Shown here: one piece after another, positions 11,148-21,316 of the stretch
How positions within the stretch are numbered: the stretch's first letter is position 1
Layout: every line of letters begins with the position of its first letter
Origin: Eudorina sp. 2006-703-Eu-15
Taxonomy: Eukaryota; Chlorophyta; Chlorophyceae; Chlamydomonadales; Volvocaceae
Assembly (NCBI GenBank): GCA_003117195.1
Contig: BDSI01000093.1
Coordinates: forward strand, 411,511 to 475,510
Direction of reading: 5' to 3'
Length of the DNA: 64,000 nucleotides
The notes under the pieces: model-generated
Seen by the model: only the letters and a program-made list of their open reading frames with translations
Database searches by the model: none
What the model was told of the DNA's origin: nothing
Made by a program: the position numbers and the translations under genes

Positions 11148-13718
11148 CTCTCTCTCTCTCTCTCTCTGCCCCTCTCTCTTCATAACGGCAGGGAGGGGAA
11201 CGGCAGCACTCGACAGGTGGCACCCTACGTCTCGCCCTCCCTCCCTCCCTCGCCGGGCTTGGGCTCCGGCAGCAGCGCCGAATGCACCTGGCCTGGCCAC
11301 CAATCTCCCACACCCGCCCTGTCCTGCCGCGACCCCTGCCCTCTCCTGCCGCTGCCCTGCCCTCTCCTCCCCTTTCCCCTGTCTCCTCCCCTCCCCTCCC
11401 TGCTCCCCCCCCCCTGTCCCGATCCCCTCCCTGCCCCTCCCTCCCGCCGCCGCCGCTGCAGGTGGTGCTCCCGAGCGGAGTGCGCTACCGGGACCTGCGG
11501 CTGGGGGGCGGTCAGAGCCCCATCCGGGGGTACCTGGTGGTGCTGGACTACGTGTGAGTGGCGGAGGGCCCGAAGGGGGGAGGGGGGGAGGGAGGTTAAA
11601 TTGAAAAAATAAATAAACCCGTAGAACGAACCCGGGCACACCCAGCATAATGCAGTATACTTACGGGGTGCGGTACCTGCAGAGCAAACGAAAAGATACA
11701 GACCGCGCGCGGGCGCGGGGCGGCGCGGCCGCGCTGCCGCAGTGCCACAACAAGCAAACTGCGAACCCAACCCAACCCGGAAAGGACAGATACGTTACCG
11801 ACCTGTGGTGGTAGACGGAGTAGCCGCGCCGCGAGCGATGTCCAGGGCCATGGCGATGCAGGGAGGGAAGCCGAGGAACGGAGTGAGCGAGGGTGGCAAC
11901 GATTGCGAAGAATGACTAAAGCAAACATCAGAAAGAAGGCAGTATGCGAGAATGGCGGGGCGGCAGCGCGGCGCGAAAGAGGACAGGGCGGACGAGGGGA
12001 AGCGGGATATGGGACGGGGACGGGAGGCGGTACGACATGTACGGCATGTACGACAGGGGGAGTAAGCATGGGGCAGGGACACGGGAACGGACGACCGGGT
12101 GGCGGGCCACGTTCGGGATATGGCTCCCCACCGTGCCCGGTCGCAGCGGGGCAGCCCCGGCATGTGGGGTGCCGCGTGGTGGCGCGCCTAGGGCGGTCGG
12201 GCGGGCTGCGATGGGTACGTGAGGTGCGGGGTGAGGTGGCGCGGGGGGGGGAGAGAGGGGCGGGGAGGCGAAGACGTCGTAACGGTTACAGGTGGGGGGG
12301 GGCCGACACGGCCGGGCCGGCCCGGAGGCCGCGCGCCGGAAGGTACTCTCACACGAAACCCGACGCTGGCCCGGAGGGCGTACACAAGCGAAACCCAGCA
12401 GGGGCCCGAAGCCGACCCGCGCCGTCACACAGACCCACGCCGTCACACAGCAGCGCCCGTTGGAACGTTGAGGGGATAGCCGCCGACGCCCCGCTGGTGC
12501 GGGGGCGAAGGAGCGGGCGGTCAGGGGCCGGGGGCGGGCGGGGCGGCGGGGGATTGCGCAGGTGGGTGTGGGGGAGGGAGGGGAGGGAGGGGAGGGAGGG
12601 GAGGGAGGGGGTTAGGGGAGGGAGGGGAGGGAGGGGAGGGAGGGGTATAGGAAATACGCGGAGGAGGGGGGAGGGGGGCGGAGGGGGTTATAGGAAATTG
12701 GTAGGCATAATCACACTGGCGCTGCTGCTGCCAGAGCAGAGGGCAGTGGTGGGGAAGGGTTCGCACGCTGGGCGTGTGGCTGGTTGCGCGTGGCGCCGGC
12801 GGGGGGCAAGGGGAGTACAGGAAATTGGTAGACATATTTATACTGGAACGGGGAGGGGAGGGGAGTTGGGCCCCGGCAGATCGAGCGGAGCGTGCGTCCT
12901 GTGGAGGCGGTCTTGCGAAGGGAGGCAAGAGGCATCTAGGCTAGGATGGACGGACCCGGGGCAACCCATGAACCCGAATGTGGGCGGTGGAGAATGATGA
13001 CGAGTGAGTGCGTCGGACCTGCCGGCTGACGGGGCCGTGGCCGCGCACGGACGCTGGGGCTCTGGCGAGCGCCGATGCGACCGAAGAACTCCCCGACCCC
13101 CTGACGTATCATTTCTCTTCATTATGGATTTCCGGTTTTTTTACAATGTATTTCGGTTATTCATATCCCCCTTTATGTCAATAAAGACAGCGAAACCGCA
13201 AAATAGCAACAAACCGATAACCGCCGCTGTAGTCATCGACGAAGACGGCGAAGCGTCGACTCCGACGAAATTAGTAGAAGCAGATATATTCATATCCCCC
13301 ACCCCGGCGCTTCAAGATGCCCACCGGTGGCGTTGAGAGGGCGTCCCATACCCCTCTCCCCCCGCACCGTCTCTTAACCCACCGTGCCTGACCCACAACC
13401 TCTCCCCCCCGCTGCAGAGGGACCACCGCCGACGGCGTCCCGTTCGAATCCACCCGCGCGCGCGGCAAACCCATCGTATTTCTGTACGGCAGCCGGCCGT
13501 ACACCGGCGGCATGTGCGCGGGCTTGGAGCAGGCGCTGTCCACTATGAAGGCGGGCGGGCGCCGAATCGTGACCGTGCCGCCCGAGCTGGGTTTCGGAGA
13601 GCGAGGTGCCGTACTCCGACCCACGGAGCACGTGCCCGATAAGCAGGGCGTCATCCCCCCGGGGGCCGAGCTGGTGTACGACGTGGAGCTCGTACGCGTT
13701 TCCATCCCGCCGTCGTGA
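9084..13718 (+). CDS. Chloroplast FKBP-type peptidyl-prolyl isomerase (FKBP17-2/-3-like), 5' end uncertain
   Basis: Exons: (5' boundary uncertain, perhaps 9084)-9432, 10182-10239, 10877-10942, 11462-11553 and 13418-13718, all GT-AG with matching phases; stop TGA 13716-13718. The N-terminal part is Ala/Pro/Arg-rich like an algal transit peptide. It leads to TRRFG and one hydrophobic segment, GGLAWLGFLAIGTLGEQ, split across the first junction. This segment, VVLPSGVRYRDLRLGGG and the C-terminal VSIPP are features I remember from plant FKBP17-2/-3 proteins. The FKBP fold follows: GTTADGVPFEST, KAGGRRIVTVPPELGFGE and PPGAELVYDVELVRV. The Trp of the canonical active site (VIKGWEE) is replaced by Leu (CAGLEQ) and the Phe-Asp pair by Phe-Glu, so isomerase activity may be weak. 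Introns are G-rich; the last is 1.86 kb. SINE-like insertions occupy the first and last introns. Confidence 0.8.
9511..9658 (+). mobile_element. SINE-like insertion (copy A) with 19-bp target duplication
   Basis: The direct repeats GGGGGGTTGGAAGCGATAT at 9511-9529 and 9640-9658 are perfect and flank a 110-bp insert (9530-9639). The insert begins ATCTACTTATATAATTACTG and ends TTTCGCTGTCTTTATTGACA plus TTAA. It lies in the first identified intron of the FKBP gene and shares both ends with copy B. Confidence 0.85.
10266..10334 (+). repeat. (GGGT)n microsatellite
   Basis: About 65 bp of nearly pure GGGT/GGTG units in FKBP intron 2, a run able to form G-quadruplexes. The glycine/valine/tryptophan-rich open frames across it are compositional artefacts. 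Confidence 0.95.
10436..10492 (+). repeat. Short repeat ATGGGAAATTGGTGGA, two copies
   Basis: The motif occurs at about 10438 and 10475 in FKBP intron 2. Diverged copies (ATAGGAAATTGGTAGG and ACAGGAAATTGGTAGA) occur in the last intron near 12690 and 12817, with a poorer copy near 12646. All sit beside G-runs. Confidence 0.7.
11116..11168 (+). repeat. (CA)n followed by (CT)n microsatellite
   Basis: Adjacent dinucleotide tracts in FKBP intron 3, upstream of the exon that starts at 11462. Confidence 0.95.
12566..12650 (+). repeat. (GGGAGGGGA)n G-rich tandem tract
   Basis: About 85 bp of GGGA/GGGGA units in the last FKBP intron, with many runs of three or four G and high G-quadruplex potential on the transcribed-sense strand. 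Confidence 0.9.
13158..13300 (-). mobile_element. SINE-like insertion (copy B) with 14-bp target duplication
   Basis: TATTCATATCCCCC occurs at 13158-13171 and again at 13287-13300, flanking a 115-bp insert (13172-13286). Read on the minus strand the insert starts ATCTGCTTCTACTAATTTCG and ends GGTTTCGCTGTCTTTATTGA plus CATAAA, so both ends match copy A. It sits in the last intron of the FKBP gene. Different target duplications at each copy show independent insertions. Confidence 0.85.
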
Positions 13719-15378
13719 GCGGAGAGCCGCGGAAGTTTGGCTTGGAGCTCGGAGCGGCTGGGTGGGTGGATGCCTCCGGGGGACTAGGGCGGGGGTCCCT
13801 AGGTGGTGCAGGGGGGAGGGGGGGGTTGAGGAGTTCAGGTGGCTGGCGGGTGGGGGCAGGGGCGACAGGGAGGGGGGATAAAAGAACTCGGGCCCGACCC
13901 GACCCTACCGGGGGTAGCGCGGTGCGGCACGGACGGCGTTGACAGTTGGGAGTTGGCAGTTGGGAGTTGATCATTCGAGATGTGGAGGAGCAGGAGGAGG
14001 GGGGGAAGTGCGGATCGGACGGCGGCGACGCAGCGGCGGCGAGGATCAGGCCAAGCGCCATATAGGGGGACATAGTCGCAGGATTGCATCGCTCGTAACA
14101 GTAGGAGTAGATCGGTGGGGTCAGTGTCGTGACTCGTGAGAGGGCGGGTGGGGGCCGGGAGAGGGAGGGCGCCCCACCGACGGCCGCGGAGGAGGACTGG
14201 GTGTGGGACCACCGCCTTGGGGTGCTGCAGAGGGTGCGAGGGCTGTGATGACACGCTTTGCTTTTGAAAAAAGAAGAGTGAGAGAGGGAGTGCGTGAGCG
14301 AGAGAGCGCCGGAGGCAAGTAGCGGGAGCGGGAAATGGAGACATGCGGCACCCCCCAACCCCAACCCCAACCCCAGCCCCAGCCCGGGGGTGGGGGGGGA
14401 GGTACCGACGAGCTGCCCTGCACTGGGGCCTCTGTCCTGGCCTGCCGGTGCGAGTTGGTCGGGGAGGTGCATCGAGGGCCGCCGGGCGGAGAGGGTGCCC
14501 TGAGGGCAGTGCCCTCCCTCATCATTTTGCCTGGCGGTGTCAAATTTTGGGGAGGGGAGGGGGAAAGGGCGGAAGGGGAGGGTTTTGAGCAGAGGAGTGC
14601 GGTGAGGAGCGATTGACCTGGCATGCAGTGCAGCCGTGGCGGTACGCCTACCGTGTGTGAGGGTTGTTGTGAGCTGTTGTCGCTTCGTGGGTGGCCTTCC
14701 GAACGTATTTTTGGTCGTGATCGCGGGAGCTTTCTGCGTGGCCTCTTCCTCTGCTGCTTGTTGGTTAGGGTTTCTTGTTGACGAGAGAGCTGCACGGCTG
14801 TTGGGACAGCTGGGACGTGGGGGCAGGGAGACGATGCGGGTGAGATCCTGATTGCCCAGGATTCGGACTGCCGGGTCACATCTAGCACGACAACTGAGGA
14901 ATTGTTCAGAGTGGCGTGGCGCCCCCTCAGCCTCCAGCTGTTGGGGGTATGGGGCGGTGGATCAGCAGCGCCCTCAGGCCGTGTGAGTTAGTGCAGGGCC
15001 GGGGGCATGCTGCCTGAAGCCCATGGGCGGATATGTCGAGGGAAGTGAGGAGAGTGTGTCGAGGTCAGGGAATGCGTCGTGATGATTGGATGGTGATGAG
15101 CGGCAAGGCGGTGGTTAAGCCCGCCTACCCAAGGGCTATGTATGCGATTTGACACGAGGGCTGCGCAAGTACAAGATATGCTGCTGTAATGTGTCAAACT
15201 GTCAGGGCCCTGTGCCCAGGCAACGCTTGGAAGACTCAACCAAAGGAGAAGTGATCCGCAGGTGTCTCGACACGAATGCCAGCCTCTCCTACGTCATGCT
15301 AACTTTGGCAGGTGGGCTCAAGCCGCTCTTATTCTGGCTCCAGGCTTCCAGAGGAACATTATCCAAGCAAATAATGGT
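13719..15378. other. Intergenic between FKBP and histone H4; no gene seen
   Basis: 3' flank of the FKBP gene and 3' flank of H4. A C-rich run CCCCAACCCCAACCCC lies near 14356-14380. Open frames here are low-complexity and lack any recognisable domain. Confidence 0.5.
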
Positions 15379-15394
15379 GGTGTTGAGAAACACC
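15379..15394 (-). terminator. Histone 3' palindrome of H4
   Basis: On the minus strand this reads GGTGTTTCTCAACACC, a 6-bp stem with a 4-nt loop, 63 nt past the H4 stop. The same element follows H3 and H2B. It is the volvocine counterpart of the histone mRNA 3' stem-loop used for replication-dependent 3' processing. Confidence 0.85.
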
Positions 15395-15457
15395 GGATTG
15401 ATTTTATAAGTTTTTGAATTGTAGATTCGATGGTGTAGATTAGATGGTGAAGAACAT

Positions 15458-16532
<1,075 letters not shown>

Positions 16533-16586
16533 GCGGACTGCGGCTTGCGAGCTGGGCTGTCAAACGACCAATTCCAATCAATACCC

Positions 16587-16602
16587 GGTGTTTCTCAACA
16601 CC
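16587..16602 (+). terminator. Histone 3' palindrome of H3
   Basis: GGTGTTTCTCAACACC, 55 nt past the H3 stop. It is identical to the element after H4. Confidence 0.85.
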
Positions 16603-17811
16603 ACCCGTTTGGGACTCGGATGCCATCTTGTGGCGGTCACTACCACCCTTTTGCAACGGCAAAGCCTGCTTTAGAGTGCGGGTGCAGTTGGAATGCTGCT
16701 TGAATTATCAGACCGTTGGACAGGCGCGAGGGCAACGGAGGACAACGGTAATGGGCCAGCGAATTGACTCATCGCAGTTTCGTCACATGCCCGCGGCAGG
16801 GTTTTCAACAACGTCCGTTGCACATGTATGTATGCACGCAGAGATGATTGTGCGTCGGGCGCTGGCGGGCCCGACTGTGTTACCCAACTTGACCTAAACG
16901 TGACAGCTGACAGGACGTGCCGCCTTGACGGTAGGGCCTGCTGGGGCTTGTCCTGGTGTACACCGTTGATCCCTTTGGGGTCCGCTGTAACGTTCATTCA
17001 GGACGTGACTTCAGTAGGTTGTTCCGCCGGCGGTGAGCGCCGCGGTACTTGAAGGCAAAGATTGAATGCGTGAAACGCGCTCACGAGGTCAAATCAGTTC
17101 CGTCCGCAATCCGAACCGCCGCGCGAGTTATCGGACACGATATAACGATATAAGTCATCGGACACGACAACGGTTCAGCAGGGATGCAGAAATAGATGCC
17201 ATACCCTTCGGCGCTGTGGCCGGGAGCTGTACTGTCGTAATGTATATACTCTTATGAAAAGATTGCCCCCCGATGGGCGTTGCGAGTGCGGGCGAGTGAG
17301 GTGGGAGTACTGCTGCGCCGCGGAAGCGAGGGCCGGTCTGCACCGCGTTTGCGTGGGGCCCGTCCCCTCCCCCACCCACCCACACGCCGGTATGCGGTCC
17401 AAGCACACTGACGGGTGCGCGCGGGCGCGTGCGCTTGGAGGCTCTGTGCAGGTGAGGGCTAACGGCAGGTGTGGCGTTGCAGGAGGCTGAAGCGCGACCC
17501 AGCCCTCTGCGTATGCTGTTGGTGCGTTGTGCGGGAGTGCCTTAAAGGCGTGTGCGATGAGTGCGCTTTCGAGGCCTACCACCATGTGCGTCGACAACCG
17601 GAGTCGAGCCAGTCAAGCCGGGCTAAGAGTTACCGTTGAAAGGTGAAGACGACTGGAACATGTTAAACCTGGCTTGTCAAGCACCTTGATTCATGGTACC
17701 AGAAACCGTTCTTACCACGATATGCTGCGAGACTTGACGTTCGGAAGGCTGGTGGGGCTCCCACAGCCTAAGCAAAACGCGGCGATGCGGAAAACACCGT
17801 CCCCGACAGGT
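16603..17811. other. Intergenic between H3 and the H2A relic; repeat debris
   Basis: No coding exon recognised. It contains one copy (16937-17000) of a dispersed repeat also found at 32022-32093. Open frames are short and unsupported. Confidence 0.5.
16937..17000 (-). repeat. Dispersed repeat, TTACAGCGGACCCC family, copy 1
   Basis: On the minus strand this starts TGAACGTTACAGCGGACCCC, then continues with ACGGTGTA and CAAGCCCCAGCAG blocks that reappear in the same order at 32022-32093. The TTACAGCGG(A/G)CCCC part also resembles the ends of the 6443-8021 element. Confidence 0.65.
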
Positions 17812-17827
17812 GATGTTAAGAAACACC
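17812..17827 (-). terminator. Degenerate histone 3' palindrome of the H2A relic
   Basis: On the minus strand GGTGTTTCTTAACATC. It has one stem mismatch and one loop change against the H3/H4 element, and lies 50 nt past the relic's original stop codon. Confidence 0.7.
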
Positions 17828-17877
17828 GGATAATGGAGAAGCGTGCATCCGACCGGACTGCTGGCAGGTGGTCGCTC

Positions 17878-17990
17878 TTAGGCGGCGTCCTCCTCGGCGC
17901 CCCTTGCCGGCCTTGGACTTGTTGGGCAGCAGCACGGCGTGGATGTTGGGTAGCACACCGCCCGACGCAATGGTCACCTCGCCCAGCAGC
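17878..17990 (-). pseudogene. Histone H2A pseudogene: C-terminal relic
   Basis: Only the last ~37 codons of H2A remain. The minus strand reads [20 protein letters not shown] and then [10 protein letters not shown], the H2A docking region and C-terminal tail. An extra G in the GGGG run near 17898 shifts the frame, so the expected Glu-Glu-Asp-Ala-Ala tail and TAA (17880-17878) are read only in the other frame. Upstream, homology stops at 17990. The 198 bp to the H2B start is too short for the missing ~90 codons, and none of that sequence resembles H2A. The boundary falls right after an acceptor-like CATAG, so the loss may have started at an intron. The 3' palindrome persists at 17812-17827. Volvocine H2A normally pairs divergently with H2B, and this is that partner, decayed. 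Confidence 0.85.
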
Positions 17991-18070
17991 TATGTTAATT
18001 TTATACATCGCCAGCGAAAGTCTTGATAACCATAGTACAGGCTCGTTGGTCCGAGCGCTCGGATCACCGG

Positions 18071-18116
18071 GGCAACGTCCAACGGTTTGTCAGTTTTAGG
18101 CTAAAAACTTATATAT
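18071..18116 (+). promoter_or_regulatory. H2B promoter elements
   Basis: TATATAT at 18110-18116, about 73 bp before the H2B start. It is preceded by GGCAACGTCCAACGG at 18071-18085, related to the GGCAACCGTCG pair in the H4/H3 promoter. Confidence 0.6.
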
Positions 18117-18188
18117 TTTGCGCACAGATGTCATAACAACACCATCTCGAATCCTTCATTATATCCCTACAATCACTCAATACTAGAA

Positions 18189-18656
18189 ATGGCTCCAAGC
18201 AAGAAGGAGGAGAAGACCGCCTCGCAGCCGGAGGCCGAGAAGGAGGCTAAGCCCAAGACTGAGAAAGTTAAAAAGGAGAAGAAGGAGAAGAAGCCACCGG
18301 CCAAGAATTCTGCGAAGGAGCCCGCTGCAGGTGGCGAGGAGGGCGAGAAGAAGGCCAAGAAGAAGGCCAAGGTCGCCAAGAGCGAGACATACAAGCTTTA
18401 TATCTACAAAGTGCTGAAGCAGGTTCACCCTGATACCGGCATCAGCTCCAAGGCCATGTCCATCATGAACAGCTTTATCAACGACCTGTTCGAGAAGATC
18501 GCCACCGAGGCCTCCAAGCTCAGCCGCTACAACAAGAAGCCCACCGTCACGTCCCGCGAGATCCAGACCGCCGTGCGCCTGGTGCTGCCGGGCGAGCTGG
18601 CCAAACACGCCGTGTCGGAGGGCACCAAGGCCGTCACCAAGTTCACCAGCCAGTGA
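18189..18656 (+). CDS. H2B: Histone H2B
   Basis: Intronless, 155 aa. An extended Lys/Glu/Ala-rich N-terminal tail (residues 1 to about 65) precedes the fold, which starts near [61 protein letters not shown] and the C-terminus ending VTKFTSQ follow, with the ubiquitylatable Lys near the end (EGTKAVTK). The plant-like long tail fits green algae. It partners H2A in the nucleosome. TATA box at 18110 and 3' palindrome at 18688-18703. Its divergent H2A neighbour is only a fragment, so H2A must be supplied from another locus. Confidence 0.99.
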   Translation: MAPSKKEEKTASQPEAEKEAKPKTEKVKKEKKEKKPPAKNSAKEPAAGGEEGEKKAKKKAKVAKSETYKLYIYKVLKQVHPDTGISSKAMSIMNSFINDLFEKIATEASKLSRYNKKPTVTSREIQTAVRLVLPGELAKHAVSEGTKAVTKFTSQ

Positions 18657-18687
18657 AGGCACTGGCTCGCCCTTGTCTCTTATCCTC

Positions 18688-18703
18688 GGTGTTTATCAAC
18701 ACC
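18688..18703 (+). terminator. Histone 3' palindrome of H2B
   Basis: GGTGTTTATCAACACC, 32 nt past the H2B stop. It differs from the H3/H4 element by one loop base. Confidence 0.85.
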
Positions 18704-19949
18704 ACCAGAATGGACAAATGCACAGGGGTGATGGGATGTGGGATGACAACCTTCGGCGTATCTACTAACGGGTTTGAACCGGCTTGAACTCAGTCTACTT
18801 CCTGCTGACGGCGTCGCCCGTGCGAACATCTTTCTCCGCTATAGTGTCCGTTTCCTCTGTTATGTTCGTTGTAGCCAGGCTCAGGTCACGCGCTTTACCG
18901 TCATCAGGCTCTTACCGTCATCGTCCTCAGGCTCTACAGCGACCTCCCAGCCTAGATAGCCTAGCCGATTCGGCCCATGCATAAAATACAGGAATTTTGT
19001 TCTTTACCTGAGCCCTAGACGGCCCGAGGCGATGCTTTCGTGCACCGATGACGGCACCCGGCAATTCTGTGGCGCCGTCAACCGACAGCAGCTGGTGGAC
19101 GCCTCAGCCAAGTGAGCAGCTCTACGCCCAGATCAAAGCGCGATGCTCGGTATCAGCTGAACACTTCGGAAGGATAAATCAGCCGGGAAATCCGGCGCAG
19201 TACGACCAGCATGTCCGGCGCAGTACGACCAGCATGTCCGGCGCAGTACGACCAGCATGGCGGGCCTACCAGGTGCGGGGATATGCGCCGAGCCGTCATC
19301 GGGGACCTGGCAACACCATACGTCCAACAGCGCCCAAAGCCCATCGACCTGAAGTAAACGGCCTGAAGCACGAAATGAAACGCACACTGAACAAGAAAAA
19401 AGAAAGATTACTGCGTACCTGAGGCAAGATATGCATGAATGCACGTTACAAGCTTACAACCGCCCCATGCAGGAGGCCGCCTGGCCTGACACCGTCTGAC
19501 ACAACAAACCTGAGCACACCCATCTCCCCCCCACAACCACACCTCACCCACGGTAACACGTCTCCAGCCGCCCCATAACCCAGACGTTGCCCCGTCACAC
19601 GCCTTCCCTTCGTGGCCTCCAGCCGCCAGACGACCTCACCCCGGCCTCCCCCAGTACCCAGTACATCTCCTCCGCGCCGCCTCCACTGTGATGAGGCTGG
19701 CGGCAACTGCGGCAACTGCGACTGGCTGCGGCAACCCATCCCATCACCCCCAGCCGTGCGTGAATGCGACAAATGCAAAGACGTCGCCCTCGCCAGGCAA
19801 AGTCGTCCCTCGCCAACACATGCAGAGCAAAGCAAGCTGTGAGCACATGCAGACAAAATCAAACGCGCTCGCGGCCTCGCGCAAGCTCAACGCAATGCAC
19901 CGGCACGGCCGCCGCCGCCGCCGCCCCTGCAGCTCGAGCGCCGCTGCAC
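18704..19949. other. Intergenic, probably including the 3' UTR of the membrane-protein gene
   Basis: No coding exon recognised. A 23-bp triple repeat lies at 19191-19259. Two TGTAA signals on the minus strand near 19446 and 19454 could terminate the membrane-protein transcript, which would give it a 3' UTR of about 500 nt. Confidence 0.4.
19191..19259 (+). repeat. 23-bp tandem repeat, 3 perfect copies
   Basis: Three exact copies of a 23-bp unit with core CGCAGTACGACCAGCATG at 19191-19213, 19214-19236 and 19237-19259. The unit length is not a multiple of three, so it is unlikely to be coding. Confidence 0.95.
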
Positions 19950-21284
19950 TCATCCGCGGGGCCTGGGGGCCCCCGACGAACCACCCGACGATCGGCTCGG
20001 GGCCGCAAACCCCAGCCCTGGCCCCGCAGCGGCGATTGCTGGCCCCCAGACCGCCAAGACCGCTGATGCGGTCATCATCATTATCATCATCAGCAGCAGC
20101 ACCCCCGGACCCGTCAGGTGGCCCCACAGCCACCGACCCGGCAGCACCGGCGCCGCGCCGAGTACGACAGGACCGCCCCACAGCCACGCCGCCGCCAGCA
20201 GCGGCCTCGCCCACCATGGGCCGGTCGGGATCCGAAGGACGGGGGTCTGGGGGCAGTTGGCTTGGCTCGGTGCGCGCGGCTGTTGTTGCTGTTGCTGCTG
20301 CAGCTGCCGCTGCTCGGGAGGGAGTGACCCGGGGGTGCCCGCCGAAGAGTAACCTGCGCCGGCCGCCAGCGGGGCGCCCCTCGCCATCGCCAATGGCATC
20401 GCCGCCGGGACTGCCGTCGCCGAAGCCGCCGTCGCCGCGAAGTGTACCGCACACGTGCTGCCATCGGCTCCGCCGCCGCCGCCGCCTTGTTCGCCATCAG
20501 CCGAATCGACGGGGATGCCTAGTACGGCACCGCGGATCGCCGGTAACTGTTGGGAGCGGCGGAGCTTGGGCCCACAGATGAACCTAAATCCAGATCTGGA
20601 TCTAGCGGCTGCAGCCCCACCGACACACTTGGATCCGGATCCGAGCCTCAGCCGACGGCCGAACCCCAGACCGCAACCCAACGCCGCCATGCCACCACCG
20701 GCTCCACCGCCGCAGCCAGGGCCCTCTCCGCAGCCTCCTCCGCAGCCTCCTCCGACGGCGGGCGGCTGTACCTTGCCCCCTTCCGCCGCCTCTGCCACCA
20801 CCGCGGATGCCCCTGTGCCATGGGGCTGTTGCTGCTGCTGTTGCTGCTGCTGCTGCTCCTTCGACAAGGGCCCCTGAATAGCGACTGCGCCGCCCACCGA
20901 CTCACTCAACGGCAACCACCCCAACGGTACGCCCGTACGGCAGCTGGAGGACTCAGAGCCGTTGCTGCCGCCTAGACACGGATTTACGACGCGGGAGCCG
21001 CCTTGCCCAGCGCCGCCGTACGCCTCGTCCAGTCCGAGAATCGCCACAATCGCGTACGGCAGTACGGCGAGCCACACCAGCTGCAGTGCCAGCCATACAA
21101 CGTGCGAGCCACCCATGGCCGTCAACGCCAACCACCACGCCGGCGAGTGTACGAGTAGATGCCGTACAGATCGCCCAAAGGTCGCTCGTGAGAGCGCGGT
21201 GGCGGCGCCGCCGGGCAGCGGCAACGCCGTCGCCGCCGCCGACAGTACACGGGTCCCGACGGCTGGCGGCGGCTGTCGCGAGGC

Positions 21285-21316
<32 letters not shown>

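Noticed and set aside
17991..18188. Missing 5' part of H2A hidden upstream of the relic
   Set aside because: Only 198 bp remain before H2B, carrying its promoter, and none of it resembles H2A; ~270 nt of coding sequence would be needed.
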